A stretch of DNA of 64,000 bases from Priestia megaterium NBRC 15308 = ATCC 14581 (lineage in GTDB: Bacteria > Bacillota > Bacilli > Bacillales > Bacillaceae_H), in NCBI RefSeq assembly GCF_000832985.1, contig NZ_CP009920.1, forward strand, positions 3,900,501 through 3,964,500, written 5' to 3'. A program made the position numbers and the translations under genes. Position 1 is the stretch's first letter; the number at the start of each line of letters is the position of its first letter. The notes beneath the pieces were generated by a model. The model made no database searches. It was given only the letters and a program-made list of their open reading frames with translations, and had not been told where the DNA came from. Of this stretch, positions 17,600-26,517 are shown piece by piece.

Positions 17600-18058
17600 T
17601 TAAAAGTGTTTTTTATTTAATATGTACCTTATGAAATTCCCCAAAAATATACCGAAAAAGAAAAAGATGATACCTAAAAATACCGGTCCTAATAGTATTG
17701 TAAAAATAGTCAAAGACCTAGAATAAATAATACCAACTGTTCCTAAATAAGCTCCCAACACAAACGGAAGATAGTAAAATGGAGGATTTTCACCCTTTGC
17801 TTCTCTAACTGCATCCCACATAGCAAATACATATACGCAAGGATAAAACAATAGCCATTGATAATTAGTTACTTCAATGGCTTCGTTAACTTTTCCATTA
17901 AAGCTTAACATAATGGAGGTATTTAAATTCGAATTATAATTTATGACAAATTCTAGGGAAACAAATATTATACCTTTGAATATTTTTCTGTTTAATAGCT
18001 GTCCAAACCCCGGTATGGCAATGCTCCAGAGTAACTTTTGTAACTTATCTTCATTCAT
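17600..18058 (-). CDS. TM2-like multi-pass membrane protein
   Basis: A 152-residue protein. PGFGQLLNRKIFKGI near the start is the typical entry of the TM2/YozV-like family of small membrane proteins. At least four hydrophobic segments follow. ATG 18058 has AAGTGG five bases upstream; a GTG nine bases earlier is less likely. Function unknown. It lies inside the first copy of the HU-upstream repeat region, where the second copy has no gene. Confidence 0.65.
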   Translation of the reverse strand: MNEDKLQKLLWSIAIPGFGQLLNRKIFKGIIFVSLEFVINYNSNLNTSIMLSFNGKVNEAIEVTNYQWLLFYPCVYVFAMWDAVREAKGENPPFYYLPFVLGAYLGTVGIIYSRSLTIFTILLGPVFLGIIFFFFGIFLGNFIRYILNKKHF

Positions 18059-18736
18059 CAATACCACTTATCCAATCAACATTATTTTTTCTGTATCATA
18101 CTTTTAAAGTAGACAATTTAAAAGTAATAAAAAAGCAAATGTCTTTTCTAACTTAAATTGTAATAAATTTATTATTTACAATTTGCTATTTGTTTATTTA
18201 TGGTTTGTGGTTTAAACGATATATGTTTTAAAGTTTTTATCTCCCGACTTTTATTTATAAGCTATTTCATTATAAATATTAAAACGGAAACATTTCAGAA
18301 ACATTAAAGTTTTATAATTTAAATAAATAGGTAAAACAAGAGAAAAGCTATCCCAGTGGATAGCGAGAGAAATAAAAAATGATATGCAAAAGGTTCGTAA
18401 GTTAATATATATAAAACTATATTAAGAAGGAGCATTTTAAGATTAGGTATAGCAACAGTTACAAATCGACCATCCACCCCTACAGATTACGGTTTTTCAA
18501 ATGGATGAAGCAACCTTAGGCATTTTAAAGAAAGTACATAAGAAAGCTTATAGTTGAAAACATTACTCATATGGAACTTCACTTGGCCACAGAGCAAATC
18601 TCAGTATGAATCTTCCCGAAAAAACAGGAATTCTTCTTATTCTTATCTAACCTTATTTAGTGACAAGCTTGTAGAAGCTATGATATGTTAGCATCTCTAC
18701 ATATGATCTAAAAATAAGAGGATGAGGTGTTTGAAT
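18059..18736. other. Long leader region of HU gene 1
   Basis: No intact gene. The last ~120 bases (GCAAATCTCAG.., CTATGATATGTT, GATGAGGTGTTT) resemble the region before the HU gene at 34995. Stretches such as 18480-18600 look like decayed coding DNA with several stops but are too degraded to name. Confidence 0.45.
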
Positions 18737-19009
18737 ATGAATAAAACTGAACTAGTAGATGCAGTTGCAACACAAGCAGAACTATCAAAGCAAGATGCTA
18801 AAAAAGCTGTGGAAGCGTTGTTTGAAACGATTTCTAACACACTTGCGAAAGAAGAAAAAATTCAGTTGATTGGATTTGGAACATTTGAAGTACGTGAACG
18901 TGCAGCTCGTACAGGTCGTAACCCTCAAACAGGTGAGGAAATGACAATTCCGGCTTCAAAGGTTCCTGCTTTTAAACCGGGAAAAGAATTAAAAGCAGCT
19001 GTTAAATAA
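18737..19009 (+). CDS. HU-family nucleoid protein (copy 1)
   Basis: A 90-residue HBsu-type HU. All hallmarks are present: [11 protein letters not shown], the helical dimer core, [22 protein letters not shown] (the DNA-binding beta-arm) and the C-terminal [16 protein letters not shown] is seven bases before the ATG. HU dimers bend and package DNA. It is one of three HU genes in the window and about 85% identical by eye to copy 3, so all three are recent paralogues, additional to the expected chromosomal hbs. Confidence 0.95.
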   Translation: MNKTELVDAVATQAELSKQDAKKAVEALFETISNTLAKEEKIQLIGFGTFEVRERAARTGRNPQTGEEMTIPASKVPAFKPGKELKAAVK

Positions 19010-19027
19010 ATTTACCTTAATAAGCAA

Positions 19028-19072
19028 GTCCCCGTCCCCTCTAGAGCTAGACTTCTAAAGGGGACTATTTTT
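19028..19072 (+). terminator. Terminator
   Basis: GTCCCCT..TCTAGA pairs with TTCTA.AGGGGAC, followed by a T run, after HU copy 1. Confidence 0.75.
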
Positions 19073-19112
19073 CATGGTGAAAAACTTCTGAATACCTACA
19101 CCTACATATTAT

Positions 19113-19262
19113 CTAATCAAGGTTTCTATTTTCATGAGTCGTCGTCTTAGAGTTAGAGGTAGGTTCTTTGCCAAGTCTAGGCTTCCAATTTCCTAACTTA
19201 TTTTTTAAGTACTCCTTTAAAAAATCACGTTTCTTTTTTCGTCTTTTATCTCTGTTTTTCAT
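19113..19262 (-). CDS. 49-residue highly basic protein
   Basis: A short ORF with a strong AAAGGTGGTGAG ribosome binding site before ATG. The product starts MKNRDKRRKKKRDFLKEYL and is rich in lysine and arginine through residue 32, then polar. It could bind nucleic acid. I do not recognise the family. The real-gene call rests on the ribosome binding site and the coherent composition. Confidence 0.55.
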   Translation of the reverse strand: MKNRDKRRKKKRDFLKEYLKNKLGNWKPRLGKEPTSNSKTTTHENRNLD

Positions 19263-19578
19263 AAAAGCTCACCACCTTTAGGTTACTGTTACTTAATAGT
19301 TGCAATTTATCCTTATTATAAATATGGTGAAAAACCCACTCTTTATGCTGAATTATAAGTAGGACATCTTACTACTAGAAAGTACACTTTTTTCGGACAG
19401 ATAACTCATTAATGTCTGCAATTTTTGTATTTTATTGTGATTTTTTGATATGTTTTGTAGAAACCGTTTTCATTTTAACTTATATTGCTCATAATATCTT
19501 TTGTTGGCTCTATCTTTTTATTATGGACCTACTAAATTTCCTAGAGACTGAAAAATTTCGATGAGGTGAGAAGAAACT
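19263..19578. promoter_or_regulatory. Upstream region of Spo0E-domain gene 1, conserved with copy 2
   Basis: No gene. From about 19378 to the start codon, this stretch aligns almost base for base with the inverse of 43832-44033: GAAAGTACACTTTTTTC, then CTCATTAATGTCT, TTTTTTGATATGTTTTGTAGAAACC and CTACTAAATTTCCTAGA. The palindromic core and the leader are therefore conserved between both copies, which suggests regulatory function. Confidence 0.6.
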
Positions 19579-20019
19579 ATGTCAATGATAGTTCATCCAG
19601 TAGGTCAAAAAGAAGACTTACTAAAGTGTATTGTGAAAAAAAGAAAAGAATTAATTGATCTAGGTAGTAATTATGGATTTTTAGATAAAAGAACAATTAA
19701 GTGTAGTCAAGATTTAGACAAGCTTATAAATTTACATATGAAATCTTATTCTGGTTCAACTAACATGTTTTTAGATAACGGAGGAGATCTACCTAGAATG
19801 AGACACTCTTATGGTAATTATAAAGGTAGTGATTTCAAATATGAGGTAAAAGCCGTTGAGTTTGCAAGAAGTAATATTCGTATCTGTTCTGCCCAATGGA
19901 TTGCTAATTCAAATCTAGCAACATTTGGAGTATGTACTGCTTTAGTTTTAGTTGGTAACGGAACTAAGGCAGGTTTTGATGCCCTTCAAAATTTCCGACG
20001 GTTAACAACTCATTCGTGA
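19579..20019 (+). CDS. Spo0E-domain protein with long C-terminal extension (copy 1)
   Basis: A 146-residue protein. Residues about 12-55 fit the Spo0E aspartyl-phosphatase family: two short helices with KRKELIDLGSNYG and the signature SQDLDKLIN (43-51; the family motif is SQELD). Spo0E-type proteins dephosphorylate Spo0A~P and delay sporulation. Normal family members are 50-85 residues; here about 90 further residues follow (from FLDNGGDLPRMRHSYG to the C-terminus), which I do not recognise. AGGTGAG lies before ATG. An inverted second copy is at 43391. Phosphatase activity is inferred from the motif only. Confidence 0.75.
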   Translation: MSMIVHPVGQKEDLLKCIVKKRKELIDLGSNYGFLDKRTIKCSQDLDKLINLHMKSYSGSTNMFLDNGGDLPRMRHSYGNYKGSDFKYEVKAVEFARSNIRICSAQWIANSNLATFGVCTALVLVGNGTKAGFDALQNFRRLTTHS

Positions 20020-20070
20020 AAATCTGTCTTTTCTAACGCTTTAAACTAAGTTTACTTTGTATATGTAAAA

Positions 20071-20107
20071 AGAGAAAAGCCACTGGGCCTAATCAGTGGT
20101 TTTTCTT
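20071..20107 (+). terminator. Terminator
   Basis: AAAAGCCACTG/CAGTGGTTTTT stem directly after the Spo0E-domain gene. Confidence 0.8.
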
Positions 20108-20132
20108 ATGTATTTAAGTTATATGTCTAAGA

Positions 20133-20336
20133 TCAAAAGATCTTAATTTTTAAGATTTTCACATCTTGAATGAATGCTCTTTCCTTTGTAGATATATCTA
20201 ATTTAGCTAATTTTACAATTTTATCTGTATCCTTAACAGATTTTATCAGGGCAAAGCCATTAACTATTTTATTATTTTTTAATACTGATTAGTCCAACTT
20301 AAACATTTGTAGGTTTTCCGGCTTGTTTTTTAACAT
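20133..20336 (-). pseudogene. 67-codon gene with an in-frame stop
   Basis: ATG 20336 has AAAGAGGTAACT upstream. The frame reads MLKNKPENLQMFKLD, then TAA, then continues in the same frame as SVLKNNKIVNGFALIKSVKDT to a stop at 20133. The composition on both sides is protein-like, and NGFALIKSV recalls an OB-fold start. The single TAA at codon 16 makes it a likely recent pseudogene (or readthrough). Family not recognised. Confidence 0.5.
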
Positions 20337-20792
20337 TATAGTTACCTCTTTTTTAGTAATTCTTATGGCATTAATTATACGTAGTCTAGTGTATATTTCT
20401 ATATGTATTATGAAGGATTATTTGTAATATATATATTAAATACTTTTTATTACAAAAAAACAAAGACCCTATATCAAAACATGGTTAGAATCTCTGCTTT
20501 TTTTATATAAATGCTGAAAAAAGACTACCTCTTCTAGTCAAAGAGGCAGCCTTTTTCTAACAGTGATTGAAATGTTGTGTTGACGCTTTGTTGTATCTTG
20601 ATTAATTTGCCCTAGGTAGTAAAAAATATGTATATACATAAAAAATTGAGTGTATTTTAAATTTTGTTTAAATTTATGTTTTGAAATATACAAGAAAGGG
20701 AAAAGTAACTTGATTTTATTCCAGATGAATTTTGAATAAAAAAAATGATTAATATGTTGAGTAAACTATGATAGTGAATCTGGAGGGAAGGT
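20337..20792. other. Gene-free interval
   Basis: No gene. It holds a terminator-like hairpin at 20515-20557 (CTACCTCTT/AAGAGGCAG) and AT-rich DNA before the ribosome binding site of the next small gene. Confidence 0.5.
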
Positions 20793-20936
20793 ATGTCAAT
20801 TAATAAAGAAGTTTTATATCGTGGTAAAAGATTTAAGATTATTCATATTTATAGTTCTGGTTATTGTGAGCTTAGAAAAATTAACGACCCTTTCAAAGTA
20901 GAGCTAGCTTTATTAAATGATATCCTACTAACATGA
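20793..20936 (+). CDS. 47-residue protein
   Basis: ATG 20793 follows GGAGGGAAGGT. The product begins MSINKEVLYRGKRFKIIHIYS and continues SGYCELRKINDPFKVELALL, a compact SH3-like beta pattern. A decayed relative with the same VLY..K..Y, IYSSGYCEL-like and VKLV elements lies at 43184-43338, next to the second Spo0E-domain gene, so the two genes were probably duplicated together. Function unknown. Confidence 0.65.
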   Translation: MSINKEVLYRGKRFKIIHIYSSGYCELRKINDPFKVELALLNDILLT

Positions 20937-21442
20937 TAATGGTTGCTGCATATTTTTATTTTCCTAACCAAACTGACTCAATTTGATTTTTGTTATTAAA
21001 TAAACATATTAATCATTTTTTGATAAACACAGAAACCAAATTCTTAATATATAAAGGATTTGGTTTCTTATAATGCCCACTATGCTAACTAAAGTTTTAT
21101 AGCATATACAGCCTGAAAACAGAAAAACCTACTGCTTATACAGTAGATTTTACTCCAATATCATCCAATGCATTGAAAGCCTTAGAACTTCTTGAGTAGT
21201 TTTTTAAACTATCATTAATTATTCGTTTTATAATCATAAAAAAAAGAAACAGATCAAAAAAACTGTTTCTTGTAAAATTCCAATCCAGATTAATACATTA
21301 CCCTTTCGATTAAGAAATAAAACATAATTATTTTATATAAAAAAAACATAAAATGCAGAAAAGAGTTTGTTAGAGAGTCTGTAATAAGAATAAATCTATT
21401 TCCAGCATGACAAACCAAGAGCGAAGGACGTTTGACCAATTT
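20937..21442. repeat. Gene-free interval with a dispersed repeat
   Basis: No gene. From 21081 it carries the repeat unit CTAACTAA..ATATACAGCCTGAAAACAGAAAAACCTACTG, with a hairpin, then TTATTCGTTTTATAATCATAAA..GAAACAGA. Similar units occur at about 25925-26100 and 26212-26380. Another hairpin (AACCAAAT/ATTTGGTT) is at 21030-21072. Confidence 0.55.
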
Positions 21443-22290
21443 TTACTGGAGAGATATTTGAATATCAGAGTCTAGTGCTTGAGCAAGGTTCGATTTAATT
21501 CTTATATTTTCAAATGAAAGACCAAGTTGAATAGCTGTTTGGGCAACTTCTGGTCTAATACCAGATAAGGTAGACTTCACTCCAAGTAGACCAAGGGCAT
21601 CAATTAATTGAAATATTTGATGCGCAACCATTGTGTCAACAATAACAACCCCTGATAGGTCAATGTAAAGGTGAGCAATACGTTTATCACCACATTGCTG
21701 TAACGTACTCTCTAAGATTATTTTTGCTCTTGTAGTATCAATATCTCCAACCAGTGGCAAAAGCGCGATATCTTTTTTTATGGTGATGACCGGTGAACTT
21801 AATTCATGAATCATTTCTTGTTGTGCTTTTAATTGAAGGGAGGAGGTTTCCTGAGCTGCTGTTATAAATTTTAATATGGTAATGTCAAAAATTCGAATGA
21901 CATTTTCATTCCATGCGTTTATCAGTTTAGGATCAATAAATCCTTCATATGTACTTACGAACTCTTCTATACAATCACAGTATTGCTTACGAATACGCAT
22001 AAACTCTTTAATAACATAGGAAATAGGGGTTCTTATATGTTCATTAGCTTTTGCAATCTTATTAATCCACACTTCAAATGTATCAAAAAAGGTTTTTTCG
22101 TCTTCTACGAATACATTACAGATATATAGACGAAATTCATAATCTTGTTCTTTTAAGGTTTGAATAACTTCAGGATCAGTAGAAGCATAAACTCCTACAG
22201 CCTTTTTTTATCTAATGAATCGTACCATTCTTCCGTTAGGCGTTTAGCGTTATCCAGTAAAAAGGTACGTAACTGTTCATTGTGATTCAA
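21443..22290 (-). pseudogene. RsbR-type STAS co-antagonist, frameshifted
   Basis: The C-terminal 209 codons read as an RsbR-like protein: a helical region, then the STAS domain with IALLPLVGDIDTTRA, DLSGVVIVDTMVAHQIFQL, GIRPEVAQTAIQLGL. The missing N-terminus is present in another frame: TTG 22290 with AAAGGAG upstream, then LNHNEQLRTFLLDNAKRL.. up to a run of seven A (22203-22209 as T). Adding one base there restores a continuous 282-residue protein, the normal RsbR length. So it is a single-base frameshift in a homopolymer; phase variation or sequencing error are alternatives. RsbR proteins build the stressosome that activates sigma-B. Confidence 0.75.
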
Positions 22291-22707
22291 TTTTGTTCTC
22301 CTTTCACTTCATTTATTTACTCTAATACTAATCGATTAAGCGATTAGTATACTTACAAAATGATAAATTAGGAAGGATAGTAGAGTCAAATATTCTATAT
22401 ATGTAATTAGCTGAACAAGCTGTCTGTGTTGTTCCAAAATGGCACCCGATTGTGGAGAATTTTTATAAATAAAAGAATTCTTTATATGACCCATTTTTCC
22501 TAGTACGCTATCCAACATGGTAATTATTGTAGGTTTTTGGTTTCATTTTCCTTAGAGTATATTGTGGGAAAAATTTTTTTGTAGTATCCTATCATCGATT
22601 TGGATGCCATCGAAGTAATGAACCTAGTTTATTGTTTGCAAAGAAAATTCCTCTAGTTGTTTCTAAGACAACATTTTATTCCAAATCAAAAATAAGGGAG
22701 GGATAAG
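22291..22707. other. Gene-poor interval
   Basis: A minus-strand frame at 22336-22518 could encode about 50 residues but has only a weak ribosome binding site; I do not call it. The rest is AT-rich promoter DNA for the secreted protein gene. Confidence 0.45.
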
Positions 22708-24393
22708 ATGTCCAGGTTTTATAGACGTATCGTTTTATCTGTACTTTTTTTGTTTTTGGTTACAGGAATGATTTCACCGGCACAAGCGCAGTCTGATTCA
22801 AATGGCGGGGGTTATTGGCTCCCAAACAACAAGGAGAAGATTGAAAAGGCAACTAAACTTATGAAGCAAGGCAAGTCAGTTGAAGAGATTGGGATCAAGC
22901 AAGATCAGATCCAGAAAAAAGAAGGCATCCAGACATTAGATAAATTGATGGAGGAAGACCAGCAAAGTGACACAACATACAGAGCGAACATAGCGCCTCC
23001 GATTAAGACAGCAGCCGGATGGACACCCCCTGATTTCGACTATGACCATATCCTTACTACGGAAGAATGCCAGAGAAGTCCAGACAGCAGTTCAGAAACA
23101 GGGTATATTAAGAACCGGTATTCCTTCTGTTGGTCCCACGTCGCCACATATCAAGTCCCAACAAAATGCATTGGTGGGTTCTGTTTTTACGAAGGCGTTC
23201 AATTTCAATTCACTGAAATAGGTTATGGCTCCAACCAAAGCCGAAAAATGAGGGTCTATTATACACTTGATGATATCCTCGTTACTCATCCATCCTTGAA
23301 TGGAGCCAAGTTGAAAATTGATATGGTATGTGAATCCAAGGTGAACGCAGGTGACTGTAAAGAGGATCCTGACTTTCCACCGACGGAACGAACAATCGCC
23401 CAATGGAAAAACACAAACTTCAGCACAGAAATTTTCACATCAGAAGCACCTCCACCAACTGACGCAAACCCTGATCAGTTAGGGTACATGGAATTTTGGC
23501 CAAAACTTACCCTTACACATGCGCCAAGGAAATTCAAAAAGAGCATTGATGGTATTAAACAGACCGTTCGTTACGATTCTGCAAAATATATGTTTGCTTT
23601 CCCTGATCAATATTTCTGGCAAGGAGCCGTATTCAGTAAAGCCACACCAATCTTCAATGTTCCGGTCACAAAGCCAGAATTTTCGATGTTAGCCGAAGCT
23701 GGACAACATTGGAAGTTTGCGATGGATCATCCAGATCAGACGAAGCCTCAAATGGTTGGAAAGAAAATACCGGGAGCTGTGGGAGACAGCACACTGACAC
23801 GGATGTATACGAAACGTCATCAGGATGGATATAATCGCAATAGGAACAAGACAAGAAGGACTTGTGACAGGGAATTCGGAGATGAGGATCGGACCGGCAA
23901 ACAGTGTGACGAATATCCGTTTGCTTCCACCTGGGAAGGTTCGGCGACCAATGGATCGGATAATTTTTCAGTAAGAATGATTTCAAGCGAATCGAACGGT
24001 GCTGCAGGGACATGGCTTGGTGCCTGGTACGCCTATGACAGGATTCTAGATGGGGATACTTTCAATGTGCAGGTTGAAGCCCCTGAGAAAATAGCGACGA
24101 TCCGATCGGAAGGCCAGCCTCAGGACGGACAGGATAACCGATCAAGTGATAACTTCACGATCGGGAACATTCCTTCTTATGCGACCAAGTTACAATGGAA
24201 AATCGTCGATGGTCCTACTAATGCGAAATTCGATGTCATGAAAGACATCAGCTTCGGCATTGACGAAACGATCTTTAATGACCTTACAGACGGATCTGAG
24301 ACAGAAATCAAAACGAGCGAAGATTTCTACGTCGCTAGACCGGAAAACACCGATGGAGAAAGCTTCACTGTCGAGGTTTATGCCATCCCATAA
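22708..24393 (+). CDS. Secreted protein with C-terminal NucA/NucB-like domain
   Basis: A 561-residue exported protein. Residues 1-27 form a signal peptide (RRIV, hydrophobic core, AQA cleavage). Residues 40-75 are a short helical pro-region. The bulk up to ~380 is a cysteine-containing domain that I do not recognise (VPTKCIGGFCFYEGVQF). Around 385-455, CDEYPFASTWEG, FSVRMISSESNGAAGTWLGAWY and DGDTFNVQVE match the DNase NucA/NucB pattern (DEWPMA.., SPSDNRGAGSWVG). A final ~90 residues follow. The codon use is visibly GC-richer than its neighbours, suggesting transfer. It could be a secreted nuclease or an interbacterial toxin; no adjacent immunity gene is evident. GGGAGGG precedes the ATG. Confidence 0.75.
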   Translation: MSRFYRRIVLSVLFLFLVTGMISPAQAQSDSNGGGYWLPNNKEKIEKATKLMKQGKSVEEIGIKQDQIQKKEGIQTLDKLMEEDQQSDTTYRANIAPPIKTAAGWTPPDFDYDHILTTEECQRSPDSSSETGYIKNRYSFCWSHVATYQVPTKCIGGFCFYEGVQFQFTEIGYGSNQSRKMRVYYTLDDILVTHPSLNGAKLKIDMVCESKVNAGDCKEDPDFPPTERTIAQWKNTNFSTEIFTSEAPPPTDANPDQLGYMEFWPKLTLTHAPRKFKKSIDGIKQTVRYDSAKYMFAFPDQYFWQGAVFSKATPIFNVPVTKPEFSMLAEAGQHWKFAMDHPDQTKPQMVGKKIPGAVGDSTLTRMYTKRHQDGYNRNRNKTRRTCDREFGDEDRTGKQCDEYPFASTWEGSATNGSDNFSVRMISSESNGAAGTWLGAWYAYDRILDGDTFNVQVEAPEKIATIRSEGQPQDGQDNRSSDNFTIGNIPSYATKLQWKIVDGPTNAKFDVMKDISFGIDETIFNDLTDGSETEIKTSEDFYVARPENTDGESFTVEVYAIP

Positions 24394-24401
24394 TAATAAC
24401 T

Positions 24402-24448
24402 TAGAGGCTGTTCTCTAAGTATGTAACACTTAAAGGCAGCCTCTTTTA
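24402..24448 (+). terminator. Terminator
   Basis: AGAGGCTG pairs with CAGCCTCT, then TTT, right after the secreted protein gene. Confidence 0.7.
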
Positions 24449-24624
24449 AACCATTAGAGAATCAGATCCAAACCTACTGTTTCAACAGCTACCTATGGTC
24501 GATTAAAGTAAAGAGGATTAACTATTTAGTTGTAATATAGTGGTTGGTCACTATAAAACAAGATTTTAAGTTGAAAACAACAGGTAAATGATAAATAATT
24601 ATTTATGTGGGAAGGTGTTCAATT

Positions 24625-24768
24625 ATGAAGAAGTCTACAGCAGTTCTACCAGAAGAGTGGATGAGGTTAGTTAAAGACGCAATGAATTTAAATGTGAGCA
24701 AAGAAGAATTTAAACAGTTTCTAGAAGAAAAATCTCAAAATAACACTACAGCAAAAAACATTAGATAG
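24625..24768 (+). CDS. SinI-domain small protein
   Basis: A 47-residue protein. LPEEWMRLVKDAMNLNVSKEEFKQFLEEK matches the SinI anti-repressor helix pattern (DEEWVELIKEAKxLGLTxEEIRxFL). In B. subtilis SinI binds SinR and releases biofilm genes; whether this one has a SinR partner is unknown, since no sinR is in the window. GAAGGTG precedes ATG, and a strong terminator overlaps the stop. Confidence 0.75.
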   Translation: MKKSTAVLPEEWMRLVKDAMNLNVSKEEFKQFLEEKSQNNTTAKNIR

Positions 24769-24793
24769 CTTCTATATCTAATGTTTTTTTTGC
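24751..24793. terminator. Terminator
   Basis: GCAAAAAACATTAGATA pairs with TATCTAATGTTTTTT, at the end of the SinI-like gene; usable in both directions. Confidence 0.85.
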
Positions 24794-24917
24794 TGTCACT
24801 AAATTTATTTACTACCTAAGAATGCTTTTTTAACAGGCATTTTTGTGCGTTTGAATAGTAAAAGGCTATCATATGAACAATGTATAAAAAGCTGTATATT
24901 GAAGAATATCTATCCTC

Positions 24918-25775
24918 TCAAGAGTCTTTGTCCTCTAAGGAATCTATGGTTAAATTTAAACCAAGAAGTGCTTGTTCTAGGTTTGCTTTTATAGTTATTT
25001 TGCTAAAATCAATTCCAAGTTGGATCATTGTTTGAGCAACTTCAGGTCGGATACCAATTAGTATCGTTTTTACCCCAAGAAGACCTAACGCCTCTACAAT
25101 TTTAAAAATTTGATGGGCAACCATGGTATCTACAATCATCACGCCAGAGAGGTCGAATAGCAAGTGTGATAGCTGTAGTATATTTGCTTTCTCTAATGTT
25201 TCTTCTAATAAAAGCGTGGCTCTTTCCGGATCTACCTCTCCAACAAGAGGGAGTACAGCAATGCCTTTTGTAATTGGAACTACAGGTACTGATAATTCAA
25301 GGAAAGCACTCTTTGCTTTTTTTAATGTTTCATGATGAATATTCACATAAGTTAAACTAAAAGCAAAAACAGCTTTATCTAATAAGGGATCAATAATTGA
25401 GCTTAATTCAAATACTGTATCTATTGACATATTATTCTTTTTTATTTCTTCTTTAAGTATTTCCCATATGAATGTTCGATAATAGGTTGTATCTTCTAAG
25501 GCCTCATTAAGAGAAACCCCTAAATTTGATGCAAATTCTCCTGATTGCTTTCCCCATTTCACTATCTGATCTAACAGTGTTTTTTGATCGAGCTTTTCCA
25601 TGATAGCCCGTCCAAAATAGCTGATGAAGTTTGCTCTCAACTCAATAATCTCTTCATCTGTAAGATTAACGTCTTTTACTTCTTTAAGGTCAGCCCTTCT
25701 ATGTACGTGTACCATTTTTGCAATTTCATATTTTTTTTCTAAAATTTTCTCTCCTAGAAAGTGTAGATTATCCAT
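24918..25775 (-). CDS. RsbR-type stressosome protein (STAS)
   Basis: An intact 285-residue RsbR paralogue. The N-terminal ~150 residues form the all-helical non-heme-globin-like sensor domain. The STAS domain follows: GIAVLPLVGEVDPERATLLLEETL, DLSGVMIVDTMVAHQIFKIVEALGLLG, GIRPEVAQTMIQLGI. The threonine of VDT corresponds to the RsbT-phosphorylated site of RsbR. CTGGAGG precedes the ATG. It is closely related to the frameshifted copy at 21443, less so to that at 40951. Role inferred from the family: a sensor subunit modulating RsbT release and sigma-B. Confidence 0.9.
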   Translation of the reverse strand: MDNLHFLGEKILEKKYEIAKMVHVHRRADLKEVKDVNLTDEEIIELRANFISYFGRAIMEKLDQKTLLDQIVKWGKQSGEFASNLGVSLNEALEDTTYYRTFIWEILKEEIKKNNMSIDTVFELSSIIDPLLDKAVFAFSLTYVNIHHETLKKAKSAFLELSVPVVPITKGIAVLPLVGEVDPERATLLLEETLEKANILQLSHLLFDLSGVMIVDTMVAHQIFKIVEALGLLGVKTILIGIRPEVAQTMIQLGIDFSKITIKANLEQALLGLNLTIDSLEDKDS

Positions 25776-26517
25776 TGTAGTCTGTCCTCCAGGCTTAACT
25801 TCTGTAAAAAAGTTGTTTTAACTATTTTATCATTTTAAAAAAGAGTACGTAATTAAGTATGCAAGATAATTGGATGATTTCAAAGGTAACAAAAGTCATT
25901 AATTCCGGTAACATTGATTATGTTAACTAACTTTGTATACCATATACGGCCTAAAAAGAGAAAAAACTACCTTTAACTAAGGTAGTTTTCTCTACACACA
26001 TTTGTTGTTAGGACGATGTTTTGTAACATCATGAGTAGTCTGCTCATGATGTTATTTATTATTCATTTTTATAATTATTAAATAAAAAGAAACAGACTTG
26101 TTAGGAAGTCTGCAACTGCAACAAGAAATTATACAACAGGTATTGTATATGATCCAACGAACTTTAGCAGTCTGCCCTATTGAGGAGATTCTATACTTTA
26201 TTAACCTTATGTTAACTAAACATGTACAGCGTAAAAACAGAAAAACTACTGACCATGCTCCAGTAGTTTTTTCTGTGAGTAGTGAGTAATTAGAAGTTGT
26301 TTTTGAAATCATATATTGACCTCTGGATTAGTTTGCTCAAGGTGCTATTTATTATACGATTGTAATTTTTAACATTTAAAATAATGGATACATAATTAGT
26401 TTTTTAAGATAATTAGATTGTTCCCAAGGTAGTAAAAGTCATTTTAATTAACTCTTTAATTTTGAGAATTCGCTTTATGTTAACTAGCTCTATAAACTAC
26501 AAATAAAGCTAGCTGTG
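25776..26517. repeat. Gene-free stretch with decayed tandem repeats
   Basis: No gene; apparent frames here lack ribosome binding sites. Two to three units repeat: GATAATT(G/A)GAT.., AAAAGTCATT, TGTTAACTAA, a TACAGC/TACGGC..AAA(C/G)AGAAAAA.CTAC hairpin, and an AGTAGT..TTATTA tail (about 25860-26100, 26212-26400, 26405-26480). The hairpins at 25961-25992 and 26233-26276 look like terminators. It seems to be duplicated non-coding DNA. Confidence 0.55.

Noticed and set aside
22336-22518. 60-codon minus-strand frame
   Set aside because: No ribosome binding site at the first ATG and only a weak one at the next; no recognisable pattern.
26052-26312. Overlapping frames on both strands in the repeat area
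   Set aside because: They run through terminator hairpins and repeat units; no starts with ribosome binding sites.
25925-26400. Possible CRISPR-like repeats
   Set aside because: The similar units are long, few, irregularly spaced and diverged; no short identical repeats with unique spacers.
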